A DNA stretch of 64,000 nucleotides from Tipula vernalis. Its lineage: Eukaryota; Arthropoda; Insecta; Diptera; Tipulidae. The DNA lies in assembly GCA_958295665.1 (NCBI GenBank), contig OY282558.1, positions 310,406,092-310,470,091 of the forward strand. Direction: 5' to 3'. How positions within the stretch are numbered: the stretch's first letter is position 1; every line of letters starts with the position of its first letter. The translations under genes and the position numbers were made by a program. A model generated the notes under the pieces. It did no database searches. It saw only the letters and a program-made list of their open reading frames with translations, and was not told where the DNA came from. Below are positions 36,886-47,652 of the stretch, one piece after another.

Positions 36886-39800
36886 TATTAATTGTGATAA
36901 AAGCCACAGAAATATAATGGAATTGTACCATTTATACAGCAGTCAAGAAATCACTAGTAATAATTATTTAGCCGGGATACAATGAAATTTAATTAACAGA
37001 TGGGTTTTGGGTAAACAGAATTCATTCGTTATTTTAAAATTTAGAATTCAAACTGTGATTATAAAGGTAAAGTGCCACTTTCCTTTTGAAAACCTTAACC
37101 GAAAACCGTCGGTTATCGGATTTAATTTAATAAACTTATTTATACACAAAATTTTAATAAATTGTTCTATGCATTGTTCCAAATAATCCTTTTAATTGAT
37201 AAAGCCAAATTGATATGGCTTCAATTGACTCTCACTTTAAAAAACGAATTTCTTATAATTAAGGAATCAGTGCAATAAAAGAATGTTTGGAAAATCTTTT
37301 CAATGCATTTTGCATTATCACACTTTTGCACAATGAACCGATTCGCAAATTTTAGTGTACGGCTCTATGATTATCACTCTGTTAATTAAATATAAGCTCG
37401 TAATACACATTTGTGATAAATGAATTTTAGAATTAGAGCTTCCGGGTTAACTGACTTTATATTTTTTCACCTATACATTTTTTTCTAGAATTTAAAATAT
37501 TCGAAACCCTATCCGAAAACCGCGGATTTTGAAATTAACAAATCGGAAACCGCGGTTTCTCAAAACCGGATTATTTGACACTAATCACATCAGTTCTTAA
37601 ATGTTTCTATACTAATTTCATCTCAAATAGGATAGTCTATTATCAAAGTTTCCTATACATTTAGGGGCAACGTTGAAAGAATTAGTTCGATCTATTATTT
37701 TGTAAAACTTTTAATAAGGATAAGCAGAAATCTTGTCTCACACGACTATTGGGTTGTTCATTACAGATATGATAATTGTCAGTTGGGCAATTGACATTAT
37801 ATTATTCATTAATGTTAAAACTCAAAGTTCAACTTACTAAGAACAACAACTGTACATACTGTCTACTAAATACTAGATTCTGGCAGTGGATTGCCATATC
37901 GATATATAGATTATCAAATTAAATTTTTATTTCGCATCTGAATGACATTAACCATAATTTCCGTTATTTGTAAATAAAAAGTTTCAAAATTGAAATTTCA
38001 CATTTTCACATTTATCGTATTTATAAATTTAAAATTATTAAATAATATTAGCGTATCGTATTTTGCCATATTCAACTTCCGTCGGCATTAAACTGTATGG
38101 GAAGCTTTAGCTGATTATGGTAATGACACAACTCTTAATTGTGAAACATAAAGTAAATCTTATGAGAGGTGGGAGTCTGTTTACAAATGCTTTGTTGACA
38201 TTGCTTCTTTTGTTAAATTTTCACGAAAATATTAACAGCCCTATTATGGTTCTCACCTCACCGAAAAATTTCATGCAATTCTAGTCACATTTCCATAGTA
38301 TTTCTTGGTGAGGTGAGAACCATAATAGGGGTATAAGATGAAAAGGCAAGTTATTGTGGGTAATTAAAATCTTTGTATTAGGAATTCAGGTTTTAATTAA
38401 ATTTAGTTTAATCTGATTTCATCATTCTATCCAGAATTTCCTGAATTTTATCTTGTTAATCAACTTTTTAAAGGTTTCTTACAGGTTCTAATTAATGATA
38501 TGGAAAACTGGCCCAAAAACAATTTTTTCCTAACATTTTTAACATTGTAAGCTAAATAGTCCATTTGTATAGCAAAAATTCAATTATGAAGGCGACTTCA
38601 TGAATATAAAGAATTTACCGACGGGCGAAGTTGTTGTCCTAAATTTATTCACATACTTTTATGCACACTTTCACTTTTAGCACGTTAAGAGTCCACAAAT
38701 TTATAAATATAATTTATTTGATTGTTCATAATTTGCATGCAACACTTTATCAGACAATACACTTTTGTATATAAACACTGCTTAGCTAATTCGTTTAAAC
38801 ATGCTTGGATAACGTATTATGTACAGTAATACACCTTGCATCTTGCCACTATGAATTTTATCTTAAAACTAAACGTCGAGGATACATTTACTTTTTATTT
38901 TTAATATCATAAGTATTTGTTTGAGTTCCGATTTTTTTTTAGAAACCAAAAGATACCAAATTATTCTATAGTTTAGATTTTTAAGAACAAATAATAAAAC
39001 CTTAACACGATAAGCATAAAGGTTTCTCTTTAAATTTTATTTATTAGTTTATGAAATTCACACATCAATAAATAAATAAACTTTGTTTAAAACCGAAATA
39101 AGACAAAAAAAAAGTATGTGATGTTTTGAGAATTATAATTTAAAAAAAAAAAAAAAAAAAATATAATTTGTCATTATTGTTTTTTGTACGTGTGAGCTTT
39201 AATTTGTGTATATTGACTCATTAGGTTAATGAATTGAATTTAGTTTGTGGCGGCTAGCTGTTAAAAATGGATTTTTTCTTTGAAATCATAAACAAAAAAA
39301 AAAAAAATGATAATTTATGTAATTAAAATTAAAAGTATAATAAATTAATATTTATCACATTTTGTTTGCTTTTGCTATATATGTATGTGTTATGGACAAT
39401 AAAATTAGGTCTGGAAAACATTTTTATTCATTTATAGCTGTCTTGAATACGAAAGGATATTCGATCGAAAAGATTCAATTTCAATTCAGTTTCACTTTTA
39501 CATCGCATAGTACCTATAAATATTTATGACCTCAAACACTATGTTTAGGTAAAATATTTATGAGCCGTTTATACCATGAAATTATTTATGCACAGACTAA
39601 AAACAAACAACATCAATTGGTTAAGAATTTATGGTTTACACGCAAGACTTAAGAAAATCAACATAGTAATATTTTCTTGACTGCAATGTGCGGTCAAACA
39701 ATCAGGTTTTGCATAATAAATAAATGCTTCTGTTTTGTATTTATTGCCCTAAAACCCTTTTTTTGTTTGTTACTGTTGTATTTTATTACGCAAATAGTGT

Positions 39801-40449
39801 CTTATGATAAATAAAACAAGATTCGTTTCCTTAAAATGTGTGTCCAAAATAAAAGAAAAAATAGAGCAGCTAAATACAATAAGTTTCACTTTTAAGAATT
39901 ATGTTAGACACAATATTTAGGTTTTATGACATGTTATAAAATCGGGATTTGCTTCGTGGAACTACTTTATATGTACATACCTAGCTTGTAAAAATATTAT
40001 AACAAATTTCCATATTTATATTTGACCAGATATATTCTTATATATAACTGACCGTAGAGACAGACCGCATTTTGTAGTATCAAATCGGGATTTTTGTACC
40101 ACTTTCGATGGTATTTAAAATCCAGAGACAGAGAAATTCATTTGAAATGAACTGGGATCCATTGTCATTAAGGATAATCTCCTGTATGCCATATTTTTTA
40201 TTTATTTTTATTTTTTATCATGTTATGATGTTATTATGTTATTTAACATGTAAAATACTGTTTTGGTATTCTGGTCAAATAAAATTTTATCATGTTACGC
40301 TATTTTCAATTTTATTTTGATGTTAAATAAAAGTCAAAAATTAGGTGCTTTCATGAAATTTTATTGATCCAAATATAATTAAAAGTGTCATAAATTAAAT
40401 TAAAATTAAAAATTCATTTGTTTTTTAAATTGTCGAATATCGAATTATA
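36886..40449. other. AT-rich region without recognisable gene
   Basis: No reading frame with a recognisable motif is seen; the 70-codon frame at 40108-40320 is low-complexity and hydrophobic. Repeats that are visible: a pair of related segments with 'CCGAAAACCG' at about 37096 and 37514, a 14-bp palindrome GAAACCGCGGTTTC at 37546-37559 that may belong to a roughly 500-bp inverted-end element, and a perfect hairpin at 38239-38330. An 18-base A run lies near 39142. Confidence 0.5.
38239..38330. repeat. Short element with perfect 24-bp terminal inverted repeats
   Basis: The 24 bases at 38239-38262 (starting CCCTATTATGGTTCTC) are exactly complementary to 38307-38330 (ending ACCATAATAGGG). They enclose 44 bp. 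Perfect arms in otherwise decayed DNA suggest a recent tiny MITE or a hairpin-forming element. No target-site duplication was identified with confidence. Confidence 0.75.
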
Positions 40450-41484
40450 TTGCTGCACGGTATAACAGAGCGCAAGGCGAAAGACGAGCTCTTGAACACT
40501 CGAACTTGCACACTCTTCGCGATGCAAGTAACCCTTATCAACTTCCACTATTCCGATTTAAACAATTATTTATATTAAACAAACAAACAGTATACATTGC
40601 CTAATAATAAAACTTGAACCAATGTCCCGACGAACAAGCTAATGATTTAGCTTAAAACTACTTTGTGCTCTCTATTTCTATATGGTCATGGATCTTACCA
40701 GGTTGCAACAGGAAGTTGTCACATAATAGCATTGGCACAGTTAAGTGTATCCCGATTTGTCAAACAAGTGACTAATTTAATCGTTACAAATTTACTAGAG
40801 GACGTTATAAAATTTTCTCAGGATGTGTTCGGTCAAGCCGAAACTAGAGAAGGATTTTCTATAGTAAATTTAGAACGCCAGCAGTTCTTGATGCGATAAA
40901 TGGATGCCACGTTGGCATTCCGAGAAATCGGAAAGAGTACCATAGTGTGAATGTTTTAGTATGTTGCGATTCAAATATGCGAATTAACTATGCAACTTTA
41001 GTATATGACTCGGCCATTTGGATGACGTCTCAAATAAGAAAATATTTTGTCGATAATTTTTCAACAATTGCAAATCAAGGCAATGGTCTATAATGTATTT
41101 CTGGGTTTTCATTAGAACCTTGGTTGATTACTTCATACCACAATCCGGATAATGGAACTAAACAATTTAATTATAACGGGCGGATTATTAGAGCGAGAAA
41201 CATAATTGAAAAATGTTTTGGAGTTGTAAAATCTCGATTCCGATGCCTACTCTGCATAGAACTATCCAACCATAGCGTGTACGATTATTTATGCTGTATT
41301 TGTATTACATAACTTATGTTTAGACAGTGAAATGGAAGATGATGTAAGTTTGAAAGGATACCGATTTGGTCGAAAACGATGAATTAAATATTGATCAAGA
41401 AAAGCAAATTCAGATAACATATCTTGGTATAATCAGGGACGCAGATTTCGGGACTCATATCTCAATAAATATTTTAATAATTGA
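40450..41484 (+). pseudogene. PIF/Harbinger transposase remnant
   Basis: Pieces of a Harbinger-type DDE transposase are found in order across three plus-strand frames. They are an N-terminal 'TLRDASNPYQLP' (about 40507-40542), the helix-turn-helix-like 'FYGHGSYQVATGS' and 'SVSRFVKQVT' (40663-40780), 'AINGCHVGIPRNRKEYHSVN' (near 40880-40950), 'SLEPWLITSYHNPD' (near 41110-41150), 'IIEKCFGVVKSRFRCL' (near 41200-41250) and a C-terminal 'NQGRRFRDSYLNKYF' with stop at 41482-41484. The first catalytic Asp is replaced by Asn (AINGCHV against the usual AIDGTH-type motif) and the second Asp region is also altered (CISGFS for GDSGFS). With the frameshifts, this makes it inactive. The Glu of the IEKCFG motif remains. 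Confidence 0.85.
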
Positions 41485-41663
41485 TTTTCTTATAGTTCAA
41501 TAAATAATCAGATTAATGTTTTAAAATATCACGAGTTCAGACTAATTCAGTTACCTATATCTATGAAATCAAATTGATTAAACAAACCTACACTTCAATT
41601 ATCGCAGTCGTATCCTTTATCATGCGAAATAATTGTCAAGCTTCTTTAAATCCTAGACGGCTG

Positions 41664-42080
41664 TTAATTATTTAAAATTATTGCCTTAGCGGCATTGCGT
41701 ATTGCGAAAGCAATTTTTTGCATCGCATTAGCAATTTTATCGAAGCCTTCCCGTTGTACTTCGATACGGTTCTCCTCCAGTTTCAAACGCTTTTCCTGCA
41801 GCTCCAAATACCGTTGTTCGAAATTATCTGTAAATCGTATGTTCAAATTCCAAAAAGAGGACAAAATGGCCACCTTATTTAAATGATTAACTTACCATTT
41901 TGACGTCGTCTTTTTTAGGCCTTTGGTTTGGCGGAAACCCTTCAAACTTAGGAGTAGGTTGAGAGCGATGATGGCCAGTTGTACTTGTCGAAGTACCAAC
42001 AAATTTAGCTTCAGTAATTAGTGCCCCGTCAAAAGCAACAGCTCTCCAAGATCGGTGTGAAGTTTCTGATAAAATTTATC
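41664..42080 (-). pseudogene. Harbinger accessory (Myb/SANT-associated) protein remnant
   Basis: On the minus strand, facing the transposase, is a C-terminal coiled coil rich in Glu, Gln and Arg ('ELQEKRLKLEENRIEVQREG', inside 41664-41873). Just upstream is a basic and proline-rich stretch ('PTPKFEGFPPNQRPKKDDVK', about 41905-41965). Between them is a candidate GT-AG intron of 68 nt (41828-41895; GTAAGT at the donor, TTTACAG at the acceptor). Harbinger elements typically encode a second, Myb/SANT-like DNA-binding protein in this position. The DNA-binding domain itself is not recognisable, and the exon phases differ by one base, so the gene is broken or I have one boundary wrong. Confidence 0.55.
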
Positions 42081-42126
42081 AAAGAGAATATAGAAGAAAG
42101 TGTACAAATTTGATAATAAATATAAG

Positions 42127-42548
42127 CAACACAAAAATTTAAGTTGCAACTGGAAATCTTAAATAAAATCAATTGACAAGTTAAAATTGTCAAAATTCAC
42201 ACGTTTTTTTTTGGCGTAAATGTTGTTTAATTAATTTTGTCAGGGTGATCCTAGAGTTTTCCGACATGTCACATCAACAAGCTCTGAAGTGCCAAGATAG
42301 TCAAAATTCATAGTGTTGTCAGTTCATGGAGTTCCCCACTAGCCATTAATTTGACATTATCACATAGATAGCTTATATTATAAGCTATTTAAGGCATATG
42401 ATGTAATATGTCGGAAAACTCTAGGATCACCCTTACAAAATTAATTGAACAACCTTTTCGCCAAAGAAACGTGTGAATTTTGACAATTTTAACTTGTCAA
42501 TTGATTTTATTTAAGATTTCTAAGTGCAATTTAAATTCTTGTGTTGTT
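42127..42548. repeat. Foldback (palindromic MITE) with about 145-bp arms
   Basis: The arms at about 42127-42271 and 42402-42548 are inverted copies of each other along their whole length. Examples are 'AGGGTGATCCTAGAGTTTTC' (42243) against its complement at 42414-42433, and 'CAATTGACAAGTTAAAATTG' (42171) against its complement near 42486-42505. The outer ends match too (CAACACAA at 42127 and TTGTGTTG near 42541). A loop of about 130 bp contains smaller palindromes. The element sits exactly between the Harbinger and LINE remnants. There is no coding capacity. Confidence 0.85.
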
Positions 42549-42599
42549 TTTTTATTTTATTATTATCCACGTAATATACATTAAAAAGATAGTAAATTT

Positions 42600-43527
42600 A
42601 CGCTGTACCATCCAGGGGCTCCAAATTTGACTGCAGTATTCCAAACAACTACGCACTAAGCTTTTAAATAACGTAATAACAAACGAAAGTCTTTAGCATG
42701 CCTAAAAATAAACCCAAGTAGTTTATGTGCTTTTACACAGACAGTTGCGCTATATAGAGATCAAATTTGATTTTATAATCAAATATAACAGCCAGATCAG
42801 AGATTTTGGTAACCATAACTAAAACGATATCATTAATGTTGAATGGAAAATCTATGTGGTTAACTTTGCGCGTATATGAAATCGCAACACATTTATTGAT
42901 ATTAAGTCTTAATTTATGAAAATAAAATAATTTATGAATCTTATTTTATTTAACGAATTTTTTATGAATCATATTTTATTTAACACTGAAAGATTTTGTA
43001 AATCAGACTGAAGTCTGGAACAGTCAGCAGCGTCATTGACATTGGTGAAAATATTTAGATCGTCAGCGTAAAGTAAGTATCGTGTAGAGAAAACGGTTGG
43101 CAAATCGTTGATAAAAGTTAGAAATAAAAGGGAGCCAAGAGTGGAATCCTGAGGACACCCAGACTTAGCTACAATGGTCTGTGACAAAAATCCATTGAAT
43201 TTCACTCGTAGTTTCCGTCCCGATATCAGCACATTTCCTAATTAAAATATAGTGGGATACTGTGTCAAACGCTACTTGTCCACCCTTATCAACGTTAGTA
43301 AAAATATAGTTAGACATATCAATTAAATTGGTCGAAGTAGAACGATTAGGAAAAAAACCATGTTGCGAAGTGTTAATTAAATGCTTAACATCATTAAAGA
43401 CGATGCAATATACAATTTTATCAACAATTTTCCTGAAACTGTTTAATATAGATATAGGTCTGTAATTAATTACATTACTAGCATCAAATTTCTTATATAT
43501 TGGTACTAAGTAAACTTTCTTCCAATG
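42600..43527 (-). pseudogene. LINE ORF2 reverse transcriptase portion
   Basis: Read on the minus strand: 'HWKKVYLVPIYKK' (near 43523), 'NYRPISILNSFRKIVDKIVY', 'SQHGFFPNRSTSTNLI', 'AFDTVSHYILIRK' (RT motif A, near 43260), 'SGCPQDSTLGSLLFLTFIND' (motif B, usual GVPQGS) and 'YLLYADDLNIF' (motif C with the catalytic DD, near 43063-43095). The thumb/C-terminal region follows as 'INKCVAISYTRK' (near 42880) and 'DLAVIFDYKIKFDL'. Two or more frameshifts separate these pieces. The sequence stops near 42600, short of the normal 3' end. Confidence 0.85.
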
Positions 43528-43528
43528 A

Positions 43529-44418
43529 GAATCCCATTTCTAACGCACATGTCAAGTAGCCATATTCCAGAACTATATCCAAATTTCATTTTAGTATCCC
43601 ATTTTAAATGCACAAGAAGAATTTCATCATAATCGTTTGAGAAATAGGCAAGATCCATCATACTTGGCCATATTCCAGAACTTCATCCAAAAATGATTTT
43701 AGAATCCCATTTCCAATGCACAAGCGTTCCAATGCAAGGCAAGTCCCATAAAATGGAAGAGTAGAATCCCATTTCCAACGCATATGTCAAATTTCACAAT
43801 AATCGGTTGAGAAATAGGCAAGTTCCATTATACTTGGCCATATTCCAGAATTTCATGCAAAAATCATTTTAGAATCCCATTTTCAACCGCTCACTCCACT
43901 TCCAACTCAATCCTCAAACCAGCATATATAAAAAATTGGTTAACAGCTCACTATATCTTAACCCAACCTCAACTCAACTCCAACTCAACTTGAACTCAAC
44001 CCGCAAATTGACCCCTAACTTAACCTTCAACTCAACCCCAAACTCAATACCCAACTCAATATTCAAACCAACATATATAAAAAATTGGTAAATATTTCTA
44101 TAACCTGGTATTTTGGGTCAATTCGTATGGCAGGTACTCGACCCTCTTGACGCACAGGTTCCAAAAGCTTTTTAAATTTCGACCTTGACCATCGAAACAG
44201 ATTGACAAAAAAAATTCTAAATCGAACAAGCCTTTCTCGAGATACCATGGGTACAGACATACAAACATTCAGACATCCAGACAGACTGACGGAATTTTTT
44301 TTTGTGCTTTTTTAGACTCAGGGACTTTCAAAACGTCGAGAAAAGTGATTTTAGACCAACCAAATTTTTGATCACTTTTGACAGGATTTCAATACGTGCG
44401 GGTCTTTTTAGACCGAAG
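43529..44418. mobile_element. 890-bp repeat-rich insertion inside the LINE
   Basis: It separates the LINE linker from the RT; LINE-like coding resumes precisely on both sides. The first half contains three or four imperfect copies of a unit with 'GAATCCCATTTCCAA', 'GCCATATTCCAGAACTTCAT' and 'GAGAAATAGGCAAG'. The middle is a degenerate CAACTCAACC-type simple repeat (about 43900-44060) bordered by two copies of 'CATATATAAAAAATTGGT'. The far end has a hairpin GGTCT-TTTT-AGACC (44401-44414). A related segment, inverted, lies at 63735-63870. The 65-codon frame at 44063-44260 (-) has no recognisable domain. Confidence 0.65.
43900..44060 (+). repeat. Degenerate CAACTCAACC-type simple repeat
   Basis: Repeated 'AACTCAA' and 'CAACCCCAAACTCAA' variants with a period of about 6-12 bases. 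It lies between direct repeats of 'CATATATAAAAAATTGGT' near 43924 and 44073. It is probably an internal minisatellite of the inserted element. Confidence 0.7.
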
Positions 44419-44429
44419 TAATTAAATAA

Positions 44430-45545
44430 TAATGTTAAAGGTTTGGTTAGCTGAGATTTCAGTTTAGAAATGAAATAATTGGATAAATTATCAGAGCCAG
44501 CACCTTTTTTGGTATCAAGTGAATATATTACTGTTAAACATCTTCTTCGGAAACTAAATCTAAAGATTCACCATTAACATGAAAATTTGATGAGTCATCG
44601 AAAGACTCATTAACCTAAATGGACTCGAAATGATCAGCAAATAAATTACAAATATCGTTTGCCTCAGTAACTTCAATTGCACGTAGTTTCATGCATGATG
44701 GGTAAACAGATCTAGTAGTAAGTGACTGAGTGTAGCTCAAAGATTAACTTGGGGTTCTGTTTAATATGACATACAACATGTGTATTTCGAATAGTTTGAA
44801 GAACACTTGCGGATTTCATATTTAACACGGTTACGCAAATTAGAAAAAATCGCAAATTGGAATATTGAAATTTACTCTTTTAGACGAAATAATTTATCAA
44901 TTTATTTGAGTACCCACTTGGAAATTTTAAATGAAAACCAGAGCGATTGTCAGGTTTCATAAACCCGTACAGAATTTTATAAAATTTGTCAATGGGTTGC
45001 TCGACATTAAGATTTTTAAACGTACAATTCCAATCAAGTGACTCAAGTTCGCGCAATAGTGCGCAATGGTCAAGTAATTTCAAATTGGGTGAATTTAGCT
45101 GTTTGTATCGCAAGCATTTAAATAAACATTTTTCAACTCGTAATAAGAGTGGCGGATGGTAAAGATCGACTTTAGTTAGCGGATATAAACTCCGAACAAC
45201 CATAATTGTTTTAACATCTAGATTAGGCAAGACAAGGGCAAGTACTCTATTAAGAGAATTATTAACATGATTATGCGCAGATTCTAATATTAAATTAGAA
45301 AGCTTGTTATCAAACTTTTCATAGTGTTCAAATTTAATACTATTCGGAGGAATAATAGTGCCACCACCATCGACTTTGTCAGTAATAATAAGGTGCGTGT
45401 CTTGGCGAACTATATAGTAACGTTCATTGATAAATTCATTGTTGTTGACAGAATCATTGAAGTTCAAATCACAATCCACTGAAAAATGTTAAGCCTTCGA
45501 TCGTATAGAGCTCAGATCGCCGTCCACGGCAGTTCTGGTAGTAGA
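44430..45545 (-). pseudogene. LINE ORF2 endonuclease and linker portion
   Basis: Starts on the minus strand with 'MGIYYQNCRGRRSELYTIEG' (near 45550-45490), matching the first motif of APE-type LINE endonucleases. A 199-codon open frame follows (44880-45479), with 'YYIVRQDTH', 'GGGTIIPPNSIKF' and 'DLYHPPLLLRVEKCL' as weak equivalents of later endonuclease motifs. 'SGYSNKLINYF' matches the linker after the endonuclease. A further frame gives 'EANDICNLFADHFES' (near 44650), the linker preceding RT. The expected SDHHP-type catalytic motif has degenerated to LYHPP. The open 199-codon frame is unusual for such an old element but still lacks key residues. Confidence 0.7.
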
Positions 45546-45918
45546 TGCCCATTATTAGTAATTAAACAAAATGTAATCTAATTTTATAAATGTTTGAACT
45601 TATTTAAGTCAGTCATTGAGGTAATCACAAACAATTTACTTCCTTCATCCTTTTTTGCAAAAATATTCCCATTACTAACCCTAACAAAATTGAAATTAAG
45701 CGGATCGGTTTCAAACATTTTTTAGCCTCCTGAAGTAACACACGTTTAATTTTAGGTAGGTAATCCATAAGTGTACGTAAAATACTTTTATTTTGTATAG
45801 AAAGTAGCCGGAACTACTGATTCAAAGTTTGGTTGCTTGATTCAATAACGATTACCTTTGCTGAGGATTTAGATTTCTCACGATATACAACGTTGAGATT
45901 TTTTACATCGAAATTGAA

Positions 45919-46475
45919 TCAAATAGCTTGACAGATGGTTTGCAAAACATTGTTCAAATTTTCGCTGTTAGTATACGGTACAGCATAAATTAATGACCTC
46001 GATGAATTTAAGCGACGTTCAAAATAATTACAGTTGTTGGTAACCGACAGGACTACATTATGTATGGCTGCATTTTCAACTTTAAGTTCATTAATAGTAG
46101 CGACATTCAGTTGGATCAAAGCCTCCAAATCAGCCAGTTTGTCACATTTTTTGGGATATTATCCAAAATAGCATCTTGTGTAACAATTTGATTTTCCAAA
46201 GGTTTAATCATATTGAAATGATTGTGATGTAAATCATTAATTTCGCGTTTAATATCAGACCATACATTATTAATTAGGTTATAATCATCTGAGCTTGTTG
46301 AAGATTGAGTTGTGCTACAATCGGTACATAAGAATTTTGCTTTATCACTATCAATGTCACTAATTCTAAGTTTGAGCAATTTATCACAGTTAGGATGGTA
46401 AAAGCATAAACACACTTCACAGAGATAAACCTTGGAAGAGATGATTTGTTTCGTACATTTCTTACAGTTCACCAT
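45919..46475 (-). pseudogene. LINE ORF1 with PHD-like zinc finger
   Basis: I start it at the Met at 46475 ('MVNCKKCTKQ'); an earlier in-frame Met lies at 46490. Residues 4-50 show a C4HC3-type arrangement: C-x2-C, C-x2-C ('YLCEVCLCFYHPNCDK'), H-x2-C and a final 'FLCTDC'. This fits a PHD finger as found in ORF1 proteins of some Jockey/CR1-group LINEs. A Ser/Thr-rich stretch and a probable coiled coil follow. After a frameshift near 46120 the frame at 45919-46128 continues with 'ALIQLNVATINELKVENAAI' (coiled coil), 'SRSLIYAVPYTNSENLNNVL' and 'QTICQAI', typical of the RRM-like part. ORF1 proteins bind the element's RNA. Confidence 0.75.
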
Positions 46476-46500
46476 TCTTAACAACAACAATTTGGCAACC

Positions 46501-47188
46501 TTTTAATACAATAATCCAGAATTTAAATATACTAATTAATCATGCCACAAAACACTCAATCACCACAATAAACTTGTGTATACATAATGTGAACTTTATT
46601 TGTTTGTTTATAACACTAGTAGCACTCATCCTCACAATAGATTTAGAATAAGTTCAATACAATGTGTAGTGTAACACTACTTCATTATGGTCCCATAATT
46701 ATAAAAAATTAACAAAAAATACAGCCTCCCTCCAAAATTGTATTGGTCGCAGGAAAGTTTAAAAAAAAAAAAAAATAAGCTTAAGAAACATACTTTTTAC
46801 TATCGTGTGGCCTTTTACAAAAATTCAAATCGCTGAACAGGAATATAATCTCACTTTTGGCTAAAATCTTGGCAGTTTATTTTTAACCTCCAAAAACTTC
46901 TCAAAAAAGAAGTTTTAGTAGTTTGCGATCGTTGAAGGCTTCGCAAAGTCTGGAATGAGTCTATTCGCATATTTTTTCATCGCTAAACTCCAATTAAAGT
47001 TTACATAGAGTAAAATAATCAAAATTAATCGATATAAATGATTAGATCTCATCTTAATGTATCTCTATTTGGCAAATGTGAATGTAGAACACTTTATATG
47101 TGCATCTTACATCGCTTAAACTGTGACCTACTTTTAGCTTTACCCAGAAACAACGACGTAGAAGTAGTAGACTTTTGTTTCCTTTGGA
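46501..47188. other. No gene seen
   Basis: AT-rich sequence between the LINE 5' end and the minisatellite, with A runs near 46760. No recognisable coding or RNA gene. Confidence 0.5.
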
Positions 47189-47441
47189 GTGCTTGCTTAC
47201 AATGAGACTCCTTGCCTTTCACTTTTCGGCGTGCTTGATTTAAATGAGTCCCATTGCCTCTCACTTTCCAGAGTGCTAGAGTTATGTGAGTCTTCTAGCC
47301 TCTCACTTTTCGGGTGGTTTGGTTTATGTGAGTCCACCATGATTCTCACTTTTCGGGGCGCTTGCTATAAGTGAGCCTACTTGCCTTTCACTTTTCTGGG
47401 TGCTTGATTTAAGTGAGTCGCCGAGCCTCTCACTTCTTAAA
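47189..47441 (+). repeat. 42-bp minisatellite, six units
   Basis: Units starting near 47189, 47231, 47273, 47314, 47358 and 47400 share 'GTGCTTGATTTAAGTGAGTC' followed by a spacer and 'GCCTCTCACTTTTC'. The period is 41-44 bases, mostly 42 (14 codons), so the plus-strand frame 47189-47374 is itself a 14-residue repeat ('SLFGVLDLNESHCL', 'SLSRVLELCESSSL'). Units have diverged by several substitutions. No start context or partner gene is seen, so translation is doubtful. Confidence 0.85.
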
Positions 47442-47652
47442 TATTAATTTTAAAGCCTTCAGCGGCATTAGAATATCTTTTAATCAACAGTTCTTTCTCT
47501 TTTGTGACTTGAAAACAGTTCTGGTACTGGTTTCGCTGACTCCACCCTATTATTGAGTCTCCTTTTCATCTTGTCGTGCTCTGTTTTACTAAAATAAAAA
47601 CATTTTAATAACTTGAAATATTTTTGTGCCCACTTGAAAAGAGAATTACGTG

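Larger units (their letters stand above)
42590..46500 (-). mobile_element. Non-LTR retrotransposon (PHD-finger ORF1, APE endonuclease, RT), decayed
   Basis: A single element is read on the minus strand from about 46500 (5') to 42590 (3', truncated). Its parts lie in the order expected of a Jockey/CR1-type LINE: ORF1 with PHD-like finger and coiled coil (45919-46475), the endonuclease start (about 45540), the endonuclease end and linker (44430-45480), then RT (42600-43527). RT and linker are separated by an unrelated insertion of about 890 bp (43529-44418). Many frameshifts and stops make it inactive. I am sure of the class but not of the clade. Confidence 0.85.

Noticed and set aside
37066..37582. 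Roughly 500-bp transposon with inverted ends around the CCGAAAACCG segments
   Set aside because: The end similarity ('AGTGCCAC' against 'AGTGTCAA') is too weak to call by eye, so it is mentioned only within the region description.
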